A stretch of DNA of 64,000 nt from Torreya grandis (lineage: Eukaryota > Streptophyta > Pinopsida > Cupressales > Taxaceae): assembly GCA_037957365.1 (NCBI GenBank), contig JARHVA010001427.1:1957501-2021500 (forward strand), given 5' to 3'. The position numbers and the translations under genes are program-made. Below, in pieces: positions 50,880 to 62,899 of this stretch (position 1 is its first letter; every line of letters starts with the position of its first letter). The notes beneath the pieces were generated by a model that made no database searches, was not told the origin of the DNA, and worked only from the letters and a program-made list of their open reading frames with translations.

Positions 50880-51150
50880 GATGTGGGTGAATTGGTAAAT
50901 CAACTTGGTTGCTACAAGCACCACCTAAGTTCAAATCTTAGATGGTATTAGAGGCCAATTATGGCTGATTGTTGGTATTAATCTGGTTGTGACCATTGAT
51001 GGTATTCTCAAGCTAGTTATGGCTATTCATTGGTATTCATGAGCTGGTTGTGGCCATTGTTGGTATTTTTGGTACTTGTGTACTTGAGGATCTAGGGCCT
51101 CAATTGTGTCTCAGACTAGTTGAAGCTATGGTCAAAATCATATAATGGTA
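50880..51150 (+). mobile_element. tRNA-derived SINE with internal tandem repeats
   Basis: The head has a box A-like TGGGTGAATTGG (50884-50895) and a box B-like AGTTCAAATCT (50928-50938), 32 bp apart. The T-arm can fold: stem CTAAG/CTTAG around loop TTCAAAT. The body (50954-51075) is four copies of a 30-31 bp unit like CTGGTTGTGGCCATTGTTGG followed by TATTCATGAG. The 3' end is not defined; it may be near 51150. It is opposite in strand to element D and inserted in its interior. Confidence 0.6.
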
Positions 51151-52599
51151 AATATCCCACAAAAACCATATCTATCTAAAATAAAAAAGGGACATGAATG
51201 AAATAAATAAAAAATAAAACATGGAAAGGAAAATAAAAATTATTCATAGGAAATGTTGAAGTAAATTCATGTTTGAACTAGTCAAACACCTGATTCTTTA
51301 AAATTTTGAGAAGGCTATAGGGCACACCTAATTTCTTCTGTGTTTTCCTCTATGATGTAAAAAACTATCCCATAAATATTTATTAGTTTTCTTCTCATGC
51401 AACTACAGTAAACTAGGACTATGTAAATCTACATTAGGTTTGTCTCTAGATTGTAGAAAGTGTGAGGGATAGGGTTTATAAAATACTTCAAAATACACAT
51501 TGTATTACATTGATGGATAGGGATGTTTATTCATAGATACCAAATTGATTGAATATCCAAATTTAGAGTGGCATATTTGTGATAGAAACTAGAAGATGAA
51601 TCACTTGATGACTACTTTTTGATACAAATAGTTGCCTATGTAGCATCCTCATCATTGACCTTTGCTTATATAAGGCATGGGAGTTTTTTATATTCTTCCC
51701 ATATTAGATATATTATAAATTTTTCATCAGTTTTGAATGTATGTGTAGATATAGGTTGAATAAGGTCATTATCAACTTGAACCTCCATTGGCATGACTTC
51801 TTCATTTAAGCCACATTGTTAATGAATTATCATTTTGATTTCCTTTACTAATGAGAGAATTATTTGAGTGTTGTCAAATAATTTGGAGGTGAGGATAAAA
51901 TAAGAAGAGAGATCATCAATTTTTAGTTATTATGGAACATTTTCCTTATATGGATAACCACTTCCTACTTGGTTTCCTTCTTCTACTTCATTCCTCACTG
52001 TTGATGTAGGGAAAGTCTCATTACTACCATGAAGATGTTGACCATCTAGGATCAATCCATTAAAATTAGTAGTCTTAGACAAGGGTAAGAATTATTAAGA
52101 TGAATAATATGCATCTTATTCATTTAATATCTATAACTCCACCAATTTTTCTTAAAGCTGATCACAAGAGATGTCCATTTGTTCATTTTTTATGGACAAA
52201 TTCTCATCAATTTGTTTTTTAGCCATTAGACTACCTTTTAAAACTATTTCCTCTTTATATTTGGATTCATCATAATTAATGATGTATAATTCAAATAATT
52301 TATCATACTTGTAAGATAAAATGTCTTCATCATGCATGATCATCTTTACATTATCAATGACGCTAGATTCAGAGACTCTAGATAGGGCATTGGGATATGC
52401 AGCTCATGGCTTGGATTGTACATTACCTTTAGATTATCTCCTAAAAAATAGTACTTGATTATTAATAACACCTAAATATACCAAATCACTAAAATTTTAA
52501 TAAATATCTTGCTAATTATACAAAAAATTAATTATGGCATATGCATTAAATAAACAAGCAAGACTCTCATTTGTCATTAAAAGGTTTGGATGGATAAAT
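51151..52599 (-). pseudogene. Element D interior, possible gag C-terminal remains
   Basis: A few minus-strand open stretches with no assignable domain. The longest (52343-52152) is Asp/Glu/Lys-rich (MIMHDEDILSYKYDKLFEL) and could be the linker after gag. Nothing here resembles protease or pol. Confidence 0.4.
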
Positions 52600-53200
52600 A
52601 TTTTGCTAAAATATTCATTATAAGACACATATTAATCCATGGATTGACTTATGGGAATGATACTTAAAGGATTATGGGTAGAAATACCTTGAGTCATTAG
52701 TTGTTTCACCACATTGATAACCTCTTGGTAGATTGATGCTAATGAGGCAAGAATAGAGGGGTTTATCTTAATGAACATGGCAGTTATAGGATCCAAGGAT
52801 TAGAGATATAACTTGATTTTTAGGTCCTCTATTTTTAGGAAATGATCCCTTTATTTAGTCTATATTTTATTGAATCTATGTTGAATAAAATATTTGGATC
52901 ATTAGGTTCTTTAATAACTATGGTAAATTGGTAGAAAAAGATAGAAGGGTTAACGGGCACATTAAAATAGTTAAGAAATAGGTTCGCAAATATATCCCAT
53001 GTTGTGATGCATTATTATGATAAAATAAGGTACCAAGAGTAATTATTTTAATCTAATAAAAAAGGGAATAGGTGATAGGGTAGATCCTCATGTTGAATCT
53101 ACTCTTTGATAAGGGTTGATCTAAAATCTTGAATTTGTTCTTTAGCAGTTGAACTCCTACTATGCATATACTTTTCACAAAATTTGTGGGGTTTCTTAAG
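52600..53200 (-). pseudogene. gag: Element D gag remnant
   Basis: The minus strand reads HKFCEKYMHSRSSTAKEQIQ, FRSTLIKE, then ITTWDIFANLFLNYFNVPVN then PSIFFYQFTIVIKEPND. The T-W-D-x-F-A-N-x-F-x-x-x-F stretch is the usual gag signature around the capsid C-terminal half. Stops (TAG, TAA) interrupt it repeatedly. Confidence 0.55.
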
Positions 53201-53388
53201 AAAGTAATGGGAAGGTCATGAAATTTTCATATGAAAAATATGTCTTCCTATCCAAGATAAATCCATTGGAAGACTCAGATAAAAAAATTCTAGTCTTATA
53301 ACCTAGAAAATAACTAGGCAATTCTTTAAGAACACAAAAGAAAAAGTTTGAAATACACCATTCGATCCCTCCTTCTAGGGATAGAACA
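53201..53388 (-). other. Element D 5' leader with primer-site-like sequence
   Basis: Short leader. Sense-strand CTAGAAGGAGGG (complement of 53367-53378) lies 10 bases from the LTR, as in element C. Overlapping short frames (53196-53417) are not recognised. Confidence 0.4.
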
Positions 53389-56152
53389 TGTTGACATATG
53401 GTTTGACATGAATACAAAAATTAGGTAGGGGTTGTGATAATCCCTCCCTCTCTTTAAATTTATCTTGCAAAAATAATTATCCCCAAGGTCTTGGTTAATA
53501 GGTCTCGGTATGAAGGGTAACCCAATCAACACATTGTGACCATACCATGTCACAAATCTTTGATGTGTATTTTAAGACATTTCAAATGCATTAAATGAGA
53601 ATATATCATGCATATAAAACCAACAAAGTGATCTCACTATGATAAATAGTTGATTTAAAATGAAAATGTATGTTTCTTATAAGTTAAATAATACTTAAAT
53701 AATAATAGACAAAGGAACATGTAATCAAAGTAAGTGTTAGATTCAGACTATAAATCAGAAACTAAACTAATCTAGACTAACATAATGATTAAAAAAAAAT
53801 AAAAATAGATAGAGGTAAGGATAATGAGAAAAGGATCACACTATCTAATGTTGGCCAACGTAATTCTATTGAGTAGATGAATCTTTGTGTAGACCAATCT
53901 TTAGTTGAGCCAGACTTAGAAATCCAACTAAGGATGGCAAAAAAGTATGTGGAATGAAGTATTTGAGATAAAGAGGAAAAAAGGGTCACCATATACATGA
54001 TTAGACCAAGTTTATCACATGAGAAATATTTTATATTAAATATTTTTCTAATAATGGTCATTTTGGATTCATCAAATGTTTAGTGAGCTATAGACTCAAC
54101 TTCTAAACAAAATCAACTTAACAAATTAATTTTAAAAATAGGTAAATGCATGAAAGAAAATGAATGGTCCATTAATCTATGTTTAAGCTAAATGGAGACA
54201 TCCAAGCATAGTCTCCTCTAATCTTAAAAGGAATATCCTAAGCATAATTATCTTAGTCCTAAAAAAGACCAACCTTTATTACATCAACAATTTGATCTTA
54301 TATAGGCATGCAGGCCTGAGGAGTTTGAACTTAATCTAATTATATCACTAATAAAGCAATTACAAATATTTATTACTAATTAAAGTATTTTTTTTAGTAT
54401 TTAGATCTAAAGCTATGATATATTGAAGGTGTGCTTATAATTTATTAAATTAAACCATGCCATAATTGATTTTTAACAACTAAAAGTTGTTGGGCTTGCA
54501 TCAAGATAACCAGCTTCCCACATCTCTATGAAATTGAGAACACACCTCTTTAAGGCTGAGTTTGTCTTTTATGCCTTATGTTTAATGCCAATGCACATTC
54601 CATACTCATTATTCATACCTAATTCATGATATATGTTGATTTATCAACCATTTTTCCATCTGGGACCACACTATAATTTGTTATGAAAATCAAATTGAAC
54701 ACATAATCAATTATTGGCCTTTGATAGTTTTGATGGATAGATGGTCCATAAAATCTAATCTAATACTTTTATGGGTGTGAAGCTAATGTTTCCTATGATT
54801 TGATGGGTTTCCTACCGTATGGATTATCATATCTCCTCCATTTCTTGGTTGAAGCTTTAAGTGCACACAAACTATTATTTTATTTATGAAGACACATCAC
54901 AATCTCACTTTCTCAGTCTCTGACAAACTACAAAGTCTATCAAACCACCTAAGGGATAAAAGGATATGGGATTATGTCACATGGTGTCATCCCACTCACC
55001 CACTTACCTTGGAATCTAACATCATTTGTATCCTTTACATAAATATCTAAGAGAGTGAGGTAATAGTATTATGCTATGTGGCTTCATCCTGCTCACTTGT
55101 TCACTCACAGGCTTCATGCTCTATATGAATATCTCAAAGATAATGGAATAGTGGGATGATGTAACATGGAATAATCTCATTGAACTTTAAATTAGAGACA
55201 TTTCACTAGTAAAAACATCTTTGGGATATTGGGTCAATATGATTATGCCATGTGGAATCATCCCATTGACTTTCTAACCTAGAGTGTTGTTGATGTCATT
55301 GCCTCAATCAAGAAACCTTGTAGAAAATTGACTAAGTTTTTACAATACTTTTAAATAGGTTTGATAATTTTGAATGGTCAACATGTGGCACTAGTAATTT
55401 ATTTGAATAATTGACCAAGTCTTTTGAAGGAAAAAAAGTGACATGTGGCTCTAGCCAAAAGTGTGAAATTAACTAAGTCTTGAAAGCCTTCTTGGATGGA
55501 TTCAGGTAGTTGGGAGCTATGGAAAGGTGTCATGTGGTTACAATAAAATTTTATGAAATTTTTTGAGTGTCAAAAGTATTTCTTGGATGGGTTTGAATTT
55601 ATAAGAGCTATGAGAAATTTCCATGTGGCATTGGGATCGATTTAAGTACCCACGAGCAAAAGGAAAAGAAGCCCAGTCAATAGTATTCAATATAAAATAA
55701 AATGGCTAACTCTTTGAAATATAGAAAAGATTCATGAAAAATTATCAAAAGAAATCCATTTTAACACAATTTTTTTCAATTATAATGAAATAAACTAAGG
55801 TAAATTATAAATTAGAGGAAACTTATATCCTATTTATATCAAATAAAAGACAAAATAGACTAAAATTACTAAGGAAAAGTAAAAATAGACTCTGAAATAG
55901 TTAGATAATTTACACAAACTAAGGCAAAATAGTTTGAAAGGAAGCTGGTAAATGTGTTTCAAAACACAAGAAAATGAATATACTAAGACTTAGTAAAATT
56001 ATGTAAATTCAAATATTTAAATTATATTATCTCAAGATGTAAATTAGATAAGAAACCACTATAAACTACTCAAAGTATAAGATTATAAATCAAAGAAAAA
56101 AAGGGTCCTCATTTTCAAACTCAAAATGGGGAATGTTATGCAAGAAACAATG
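53389..56152 (-). repeat. Element D 5' LTR (right copy)
   Basis: Starts TGTTGACATATGG and ends GAAACAATG, followed by the CTAGG duplication. The hairpin near the end persists in weaker form (CCTCATTTTCAAACTCAAAA then TGGGG). Confidence 0.85.
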
Positions 56153-56157
56153 CTAGG

Positions 56158-58180
56158 GTGAAGTGAGATATTGATAAGTGGAAATATCCCACCCACCCAA
56201 ATTTATTTGTTCATAGCCCAATATTCAATATGTCTTAACTACCCTGAATCCCTGAGATGTTGACACATCATCTCAGGCACTGGTCTGATCTCCCCTCTAC
56301 CTACCTATTCTGATTGACCTAAGAGTGTATGGAAGTGGTTTGTAGCCATATGGAATCATCTTGTTTATCCCAAGAATCTAATACCCTCTTATTTTATACT
56401 AACCATTTTTGGGCCCAAATAATTTATATTGTGTTATGTGGCATGATCCCCATCATCAATAAGATCTTGCGCATTTCATTTATTTTATGCACTCTAGAAG
56501 AGTATATAAGCAAGGGATTTATAGGTGATAGTTTCTCATTTTTTTGGGCCTATAACAATGGGAATAGATATTAGAATTAAAACCAAAAAATTAGTTGTTA
56601 GACTGTAAAGCACCTAATATTAATTGAAACTTACTAAGTCTAAATTTTTAAAAGGAAAGAATAAAAATTACACAAAATTAATAATTACAAAGAATCTTTA
56701 TACTAAGAAGATATCCAATTTAGTCCATTTTGAAAATAAAATTACCAATTCTAAAGATCAAATAGTATAAACATAGTCATTTTAAGCTATTTAAGGTGGG
56801 GAAATGGACCCAACATTGATTGATTTAAGAACATTGAAATAGTTAAACCCAAATAGACTACGTGATTATTTTTTGATCGTCTCTATGGGATTGATGGTCA
56901 TCAAATTAAAGATAAAGTATTATTGATGTATATGTCAATGTACTATCTAGTTGTCATGGTCATGCCATGTGAAAACCATTTATTCATTCATAATTTTATT
57001 GATCATTGACCTAGTCTATTTTCCTCTTTAGTCTTAGTGAGGTGAAATCTTGACACTTGTCAAGATCTTGATTATTTTGGGCCTCAACAAAGGCTTTGAA
57101 ACCTATAGACTATCCCAAGGAGTTGGGAGAAAGGATCACACCATGTATCATGATCTTGGGCACCTAAAGGATCTACTATTGATTTAAAGTATATGGATTG
57201 ACCTAATGTTGTAGTGACCTATGATTATGATACATAGCATGATCATATGCATCTAAAAGATCCTTGGTATAGAATCATATATATAGAATCTATGATGGAA
57301 TAGGGAGCTTGGATCATGGAACATGTCACTATGTTGGTGACCTGAAAGGTCAAAGGCCTACTTTGAAGTTTTAATGGGTTCAAGAGACTGATGGAATGAT
57401 ATTTAGACACATAAAACCATCTTGATTTCTTAGGGGATGGAAGACTTAGTGAAAAATTAATAAGTCATGAAAGGGCATAATGAAGTGAATGACTAACACT
57501 TGGTAACTTTAGGTTTGTTCAAGGACTCATGGGAGAAGAAGTGACTATTGGCATGAAAAAGGGATAGTAGATGTTAGTTTTCAAATTTAAACTTTGTCAC
57601 AAAAATGAATAAGGAAATAGATCACAATAAAGTTAATATGCAATAAAAAGAGAATGAATAAAGGTAGTAATTTTTCCAATTCAATGTTAACCAGTCTAAC
57701 ATTAACAAAAGAACCAAATATAAAAATAAAGACCAAATGAAAATTTTGCCATTTTATTTTGAAAAAGAGAAGATATGAAATAGGTTAGATAAGGAAAGGT
57801 CATGAAAAAAATAAAATAGTTAGATACTTACAAAAATATAAGGTAAAATGGTCCAAAAATGGAAACTTAATGATATTTAAAACATTATCTAAAATAGACC
57901 AAGACTTATCAGATTTAAACAAATTTAGATAGTTGTATCAATGCAGTCCTAATCAGAGACTCTTTGACTAAGTGCATATAATGGACCTTTTATGTTTAGA
58001 CTTAATTTAAAGAGAGAAGCAAATGTAACATTATGAATAAAACCTTATAAATATCATTTCCAATCATATTAATGAATAAAACTGGCTTAGACTTGATTAA
58101 ACCATAATACTAGACTCTAGAGTAAAAAAAATATCATGATTTTAATAATGAAATTAGGGTGTCTTATTTAGGAAACAAAA
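56158..58180 (-). repeat. Probable 3' LTR end of a further relative, element E (left boundary unresolved)
   Basis: The right boundary near 58180 is inferred because the sequence just beyond it (AAAATACTTGAGTATTTTG then AATATAGAG) matches what follows the D 3' LTR (GGAAATACTCATGAGTATTT at 49991). The left part has the same style as the C and D LTRs (GTCACATGGCATGATC-like words), but no partner repeat is in the window. It may continue into 46725-47239 and 1-712 across the A and D insertions. Confidence 0.45.
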
Positions 58181-60100
58181 AATTGTGACTTTATTGGAAA
58201 ATACTTGAGTATTTTGTAACAAATATAGAGTTAATTAAACCATAATTTATGGATTGAATAGTGTACAGAACATGAAAAAAATTAGGAAGGGACATTGTGG
58301 GAGTAGCTATATGACTAAATTAGTATCCCCATTGACACGATGTGTGAAAAATTGAGTTTATTTATAGTTTCATAGAATCTATAGGGAGTAATTATTATGG
58401 TTTAAACTATCAATCTATTTATTCCTTTGAAAATTGTCACCTAGGTATTGATATAAAACCATCCAAGCATCCATATCCTTGATAGAGTTACCTTTGATCC
58501 CATTCAAAGCATTTCTCTAATAGTAGTTAAGTATCCATATCCTCAATAGAGATTGTCTAAACCACCCATCACTAAGTTTTCTTAAAATTAATTTCATTTT
58601 GTTGTTCTCTTTTCTCTTTTTATTCCTATTTTATTATCGCAGTTAAAGGTTTGGGACCATCATGTCCAATGAAAGGAAGAACTATATGTTTTTCATTATT
58701 GGCCTTCACCACAATAGGTTCACCCAAATAAATTCAAAAACCATTTAATAAATAGAACTTGTGATTGGTTTTAAGAGGATATCTTCAATGGCCAACTATT
58801 TTTACCCAAACTTAGCCAAACTAGAACATATTAAAAACACAACCAATAGTCAAAGCCTTTAAAAATAAATTTGGGATAGATTTTAATGATAAAAACAACT
58901 CAAGAATCACCCTCACATAAAACATGATTTATGCTACATGTTAGTGCCCAAAATTGCACTAGAGCAATTCAACCCTTATCAATAAAATTCCCATGTACAA
59001 ACTAAATGAATTTTAGTGTTTTAGCTACTTGATCTAGTCCTTTGGAAGATTGAAATACATGTTCATAATTAGTTGTGTCCTTTGTCCTACTTTTGTCTAA
59101 TGTGAGTGTTCCTCCACTCTTTATAGAACTCTCAAGGGGCACTTTCATAAAATAGAAGACACTCTCAATAGCTCCTAAGGAATTACAAAATGTTGATTAA
59201 ATATATTGTAGTAGGAAGATTCATAGTGCTAAGATAAAATTATAGCCAAGCCTTTCTCTATGTATGGATTTGTTGTTTTATGTTTGAAGAGGAAATTTCT
59301 GGGGCCCTAGATGAAATTATTGAGTTACACTTAATATGTTTTGATGATTAAGGTGAGAAATTTCTTAATGAACTAAATGAAAGACATGTGTTTATCTCAA
59401 GGTAATTCTATGATAATTTTCAAGGGTTGAAGGGATCTTGCACCATTCCTTGAATGAATAGATCTAGTTTAAAAAGTAAAATATGGCTGAAAGTCTGAGC
59501 CCACATCTAAAATTAGACACGTGGTAGTTTCTCAGGGCTTTCAATATTTTAGGACTTTCTTTAAAATTTCCCCACTTACCTTTTGGTGGGTAAGGTTCTT
59601 AAATTAACCAAGTCCTAAATACATGAACTTACAATAAAAGTGATGCCACACAGTAGATCCTTAGGGTTTTCTCGATTTTGGCCCCATTTTTAATATTAGC
59701 CCACTTACCTCTTGATGGGCATAGTCCAAAAGGTCCCTGAAGGCCCAAATGCATAGATTTATAAAGATAAATTATGAAAAATGGAATTATTAGTCCCACA
59801 AAGAGCCTAGGACTTATTGCACCACTACACTAGTGGAAAATAACAAGTGAGAAAGTATAGAAGTCCCTGAGGACCCAAACACTTGGGTAGCCATGTAAAA
59901 ACATGACACATGATATTTATGTACTCAATGGGAAGATGGGAACATCTTGCACCATTAAACCAAAAGATAATGATAGGTAAAAAGGTGTAAAATTCTTTGA
60001 TGACACAAAAAGTGCCAAAAAGTGAATCTTGCTTATATAGGTCAACATTTTGAAAAAGGGAGCACTCAACATAAGGATAACATTGGTGTTTCTCCCTCCA
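58181..60100 (-). other. Interior of element E, 3' untranslated type; no gene seen
   Basis: Contains the third copy of the conserved segment (58462-58570), 282 bp from the inferred LTR end. From about 58700 to 60100 there is no recognisable frame. Several stretches (for example ACACGTGGTAGTTTCTCAGG and GCACCACTACACTAGTGG) look LTR-like, but I find no match within the window. Confidence 0.4.
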
Positions 60101-60109
60101 TTTCTTTTT

Positions 60110-60392
60110 TCAAAAAAAAAACTTAAGTTTTAGATTGAGGTAAAAGCAGGTTTTGAAGGGGCCCCGAAACCCTGTTACAAAGAAAGAAAGAAAGATCGAC
60201 CAAGACCACAGGCAAAGCCTAAAAACTACTACAAGGAAGTAGCAAAAATAGGTTTTAAATGGACCTAAAACCACCAGAAAGACTTCCGATCAAAACCCAA
60301 ATTAAACAGAGATATGGTATCACCAAAGGCAAAGGATTACAAAAAGAAAACAAAAAATAGGACCAGTTACTAAACCAACTAGAAGAACCAGA
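60110..60392 (-). other. 3' untranslated end of the LINE-like unit
   Basis: Sense strand after the TAA: GTTTTAGGTCCATTTAAAAC, TTTCTTTCTTTCTTTGTAAC, CAGGGTTTCGGGGCCCC, then AATCTAAAACTTAAG and a T10 run. No clear poly(A) tail or target-site duplication, so the end is approximate. Confidence 0.5.
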
Positions 60393-62164
60393 TTATTCAT
60401 CCAGTTCCAATATCATTTTCATAGTTTCTTTTCCTTTCATAACAGTATCTTGGGCAGTGGTTGCTGCCTGCATAGGTCCTTTTTGTGTAACCTTCTTTCT
60501 AGAACTTTGTCTCATCCTTTTGCTGGGTCCTTCCAGGGCTTTAGTCTCCTCTTTGGCTCTTTTACCTATATTGATAGCAGCAGCACAAATATTGGACGTA
60601 ACTTCCTCCATTTTCATTCTGTTGTCCTTAATAAGTTCCCAGAGGTTATTTTCATAGGCTTTGAGCTTGACTGGGATCTCCCTTATCTAATTTTCCATAT
60701 TGTTTATTTTGTTCCAAACAGCTTTTAGGGAATCTTCCATAGTTTCCACTTTCCTCTTGAGATCCATAATCTCCCTACACATCCAAGAATCAAATTGGGA
60801 TGATGCCTCTGCTTTACAATTAACCCAAGCCATAGGTGTGTGTGTTTCATCATTCTATTTTTTCCCTCTCCATTCCTTAGAATTTTTATTGGGACTGTTC
60901 TTGGCTTCTTCAAAGATATCCTCTCGACTCTTTTGTTCCCACTCTTTAATTCTAGTTTGAATTTCCATATCCGTATCTTGATTGTCATCCTGACTTGAAG
61001 TTTCCTTTTCATTCTTCGAAGTTGGGTCCTCAACAGGGTCATCCTGGACAAATTCATCCTCCAACACTTTCTAGTTTTCCTCCGTATCTATAGTTCTATT
61101 TGCAAAATCCTCCTCTGTGTTGACATCATCTTTTTCATTCTTCTCAGAACATTCTTCATTCTCATTAGAGTTTGTATCCCAGCTTTCAATTCCTTCTTCT
61201 TCTTCCAAGTTTTCCTCCCTGGGGTTTTCAATTCTCTCCCATTCCATATCTTCTTCTACATTCTACTTTTTAGCACTAGGGAGCTTTATTTTGCCTTTCC
61301 CATTTACACTTTCACTCTTTCTATTCCCTAACACCTTAATTTTCCCCTATTTGGGGTGCTTTACCATTGCACTATTCTTGCAGTAGCCTTCGATAAGCAG
61401 AATAAGGCCTTCATGTAGGATAGGGCACGTTTCCTTTTTCCTATGAGCATATAAACTTTGGACCAAGGAGAAGCAAAGATAAAAGGGAAAAGACAAACTA
61501 ACCTTGTGCCTGAAGTGGTTAAGGAAGACAAAATGGAACTTGTGCACGTGCTTGCTTCTTCCATCTAGGATGAAGTACTCCCTTATGTAGCTTAATACAT
61601 CCCTCCATATCCCTTTTATCTAATCTAATTCATAGAAATCCCCATTCTTGACTAGCTTCTGTTCTTCCTCATCCATTTTGGGGAACTTACAAAAGGCCTC
61701 ATTCGAGATGCTTGTCTGCTTGGAAAATTTGAGTCCATTCGTAGGCAGCCCTATAACCTCAACTATAAAATCCTCTGTTAAGTTCACTGTGATACCATGC
61801 AAGGTGACCCTTTCATCAGACCAATTTTTGAAAAAAGCCATAGTGATATGCGGCTTTGATCCATGGAGTCTTTCCATGTAGCTTGCAACTTTTCCTTTCT
61901 GTAGAATTCTCCAGACTTATTATTTCTCTCTCCATTCATCACAGCTCTTGGGTTCCTATTTTCAGGGTTCTCCCTTCCTTTCGTGTGCCATACTCATTTT
62001 CTTTGATCCCAGTTGTTATGGTTTTTACACTGAACCCACCTGCTGCCAAATTGACTGGAAAGTCAGCTTTGTTTGTGCTTTTTCAGGATCCGCATCTCAC
62101 TCTTGAGGGACTTCCTCTTTAATGATTGTTTTCCCTTCCCCGCACTACCACTCCTCCTACTCAT
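60393..62164 (-). pseudogene. Unknown ORF downstream of LINE RNase H, closed by TAG stops only
   Basis: From an ATG at 61877 (MERLHGSKPHITMAFF) one frame of 495 codons runs to a TAA at 60393. It contains exactly six internal stops, all TAG (61620, 61347, 61263, 61071, 60855, 60687, lower coordinates) and no frameshift. Basic peptides upstream, MSRRSGSAGKGKQSLKRKS from 62164 and GFSVKTITTGIKENEYGTR, may be the original N-terminus in other frames. The N-terminal domain has NWSDERVTLHGITVNLTEDF then IVEVIGLPTNGL and FILDGRSKHVHKFHFVFLNH. The middle is strongly acidic (ENLEEEEGIE), the C-terminal third is coiled-coil-like (MDLKRKVETMEDSLKAVWNK), and a basic RMRQSSRKKVTQKG near the end could be a nuclear localisation signal. 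The N-terminal wording resembles uncharacterised plant transposon-associated proteins; I cannot name the family. Confidence 0.65.
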
Positions 62165-62189
62165 TATATATTTATTACTCTCCAATATT

Positions 62190-62890
62190 TCATTCCTTTG
62201 CATGGGTTGCATCATGAAGAATGAGCACCCTCAATTCCATGTTATTTTCTAATGTTTCATGCCACCTCACTGTTTGACCTTCCCGGACTGCATAATTAGC
62301 TAGCCAATCTGCAACACCATTGGCTTCACGAAAGGTGTGGGTTATAATCACTTCTTCAAATTTATTTAATAATGTTTTCATCTCCATTACCTTATCCTCT
62401 ATGGTCCAAGACACAGTATTTCTATTATTAAGAATATTTATAATATTCAAAGAGTCCCCTTCAAGCCATAATTTGGGATATCCCGAGTCCACAGCTAATT
62501 TGAGGGTCTGAAGGGAAGCTGTAGCTTCGGCAATGTGGCAATTCAATTTACCAATGGGGATTACAATAGCATCAATTACCATTCCCATATCATTTCTCAA
62601 GACTCCACCACAACCTGCATTCCCTGGGTTCCCTTTGGCAGCACCATCAAAGTTTCCTTTAATCCATCCTTGAGGAGGAACATTCCATGTTACTCCAGAT
62701 CTTGGTTTATCAGGTTTACCAATAGGATTATCCATCCTCAAGGTATTATCCACTTTGAGGGTAGAGCTTGGATTCTTTTGTAATAAAAAATTCTCCTTTA
62801 AAGCTCTAATGATGTTCTATCCTACCACCCATCCAGGAAGTTCTTTATTTCTAAAGATTTGATTATTAATGGGGTAGTTGGTGATTAGTT
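62190..62890 (-). pseudogene. LINE ORF2 C-terminus with RNase H domain
   Basis: The open frame 62753-62190 (187 codons) encodes VPPQGWIKGNFDGAAKGNPG, AGCGGVLRNDMGMVIDA, CHIAEATASLQTLKLAV, LWLEGDSLNIINIL and HTFREANGVADWLANYAV. This is a plant non-LTR-type RNase HI with the four catalytic acids in place (FDG, AEA, GDS, VAD). The frame extends upstream through one TAG (62817-62819) to LITNYPINNQIFRNKELPGW near 62890, beyond which it is lost. A host RNase H-like gene is an alternative, but the surroundings favour a LINE. Confidence 0.82.
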
Positions 62891-62899
62891 TTTATGCTT

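Larger units (their letters stand above)
47245..56152 (-). mobile_element. Element D: gag-only, probably non-autonomous LTR retrotransposon
   Basis: LTRs 47245-49975 and 53389-56152 (about 2.75 kb) with termini derived from TGTTG and CAACA, and a perfect 5-bp TSD. The 3.4-kb interior has gag-like remains on the minus strand but no RT, RNase H or integrase motif that I can find. It also carries a SINE. It shares with element C the LTR-end hairpin, the sequence next to the 5' LTR (CTAGAAGGAGGG) and a 3' interior segment. It is therefore a relative of C that lacks pol and lacks the 3.1-kb ORF block in its LTR. Confidence 0.82.

Noticed and set aside
50880..50950. Functional tRNA gene
   Set aside because: Only the T-arm folds well; the D-arm, acceptor stem and anticodon loop are not recoverable and there is no pol III T-run terminator directly after it.
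61117..62122. Several plus-strand frames of 70-90 codons opposite the LINE ORF
   Set aside because: Ser/Phe/Leu-rich antisense products of the acidic and Lys-rich minus-strand frame; no independent support.
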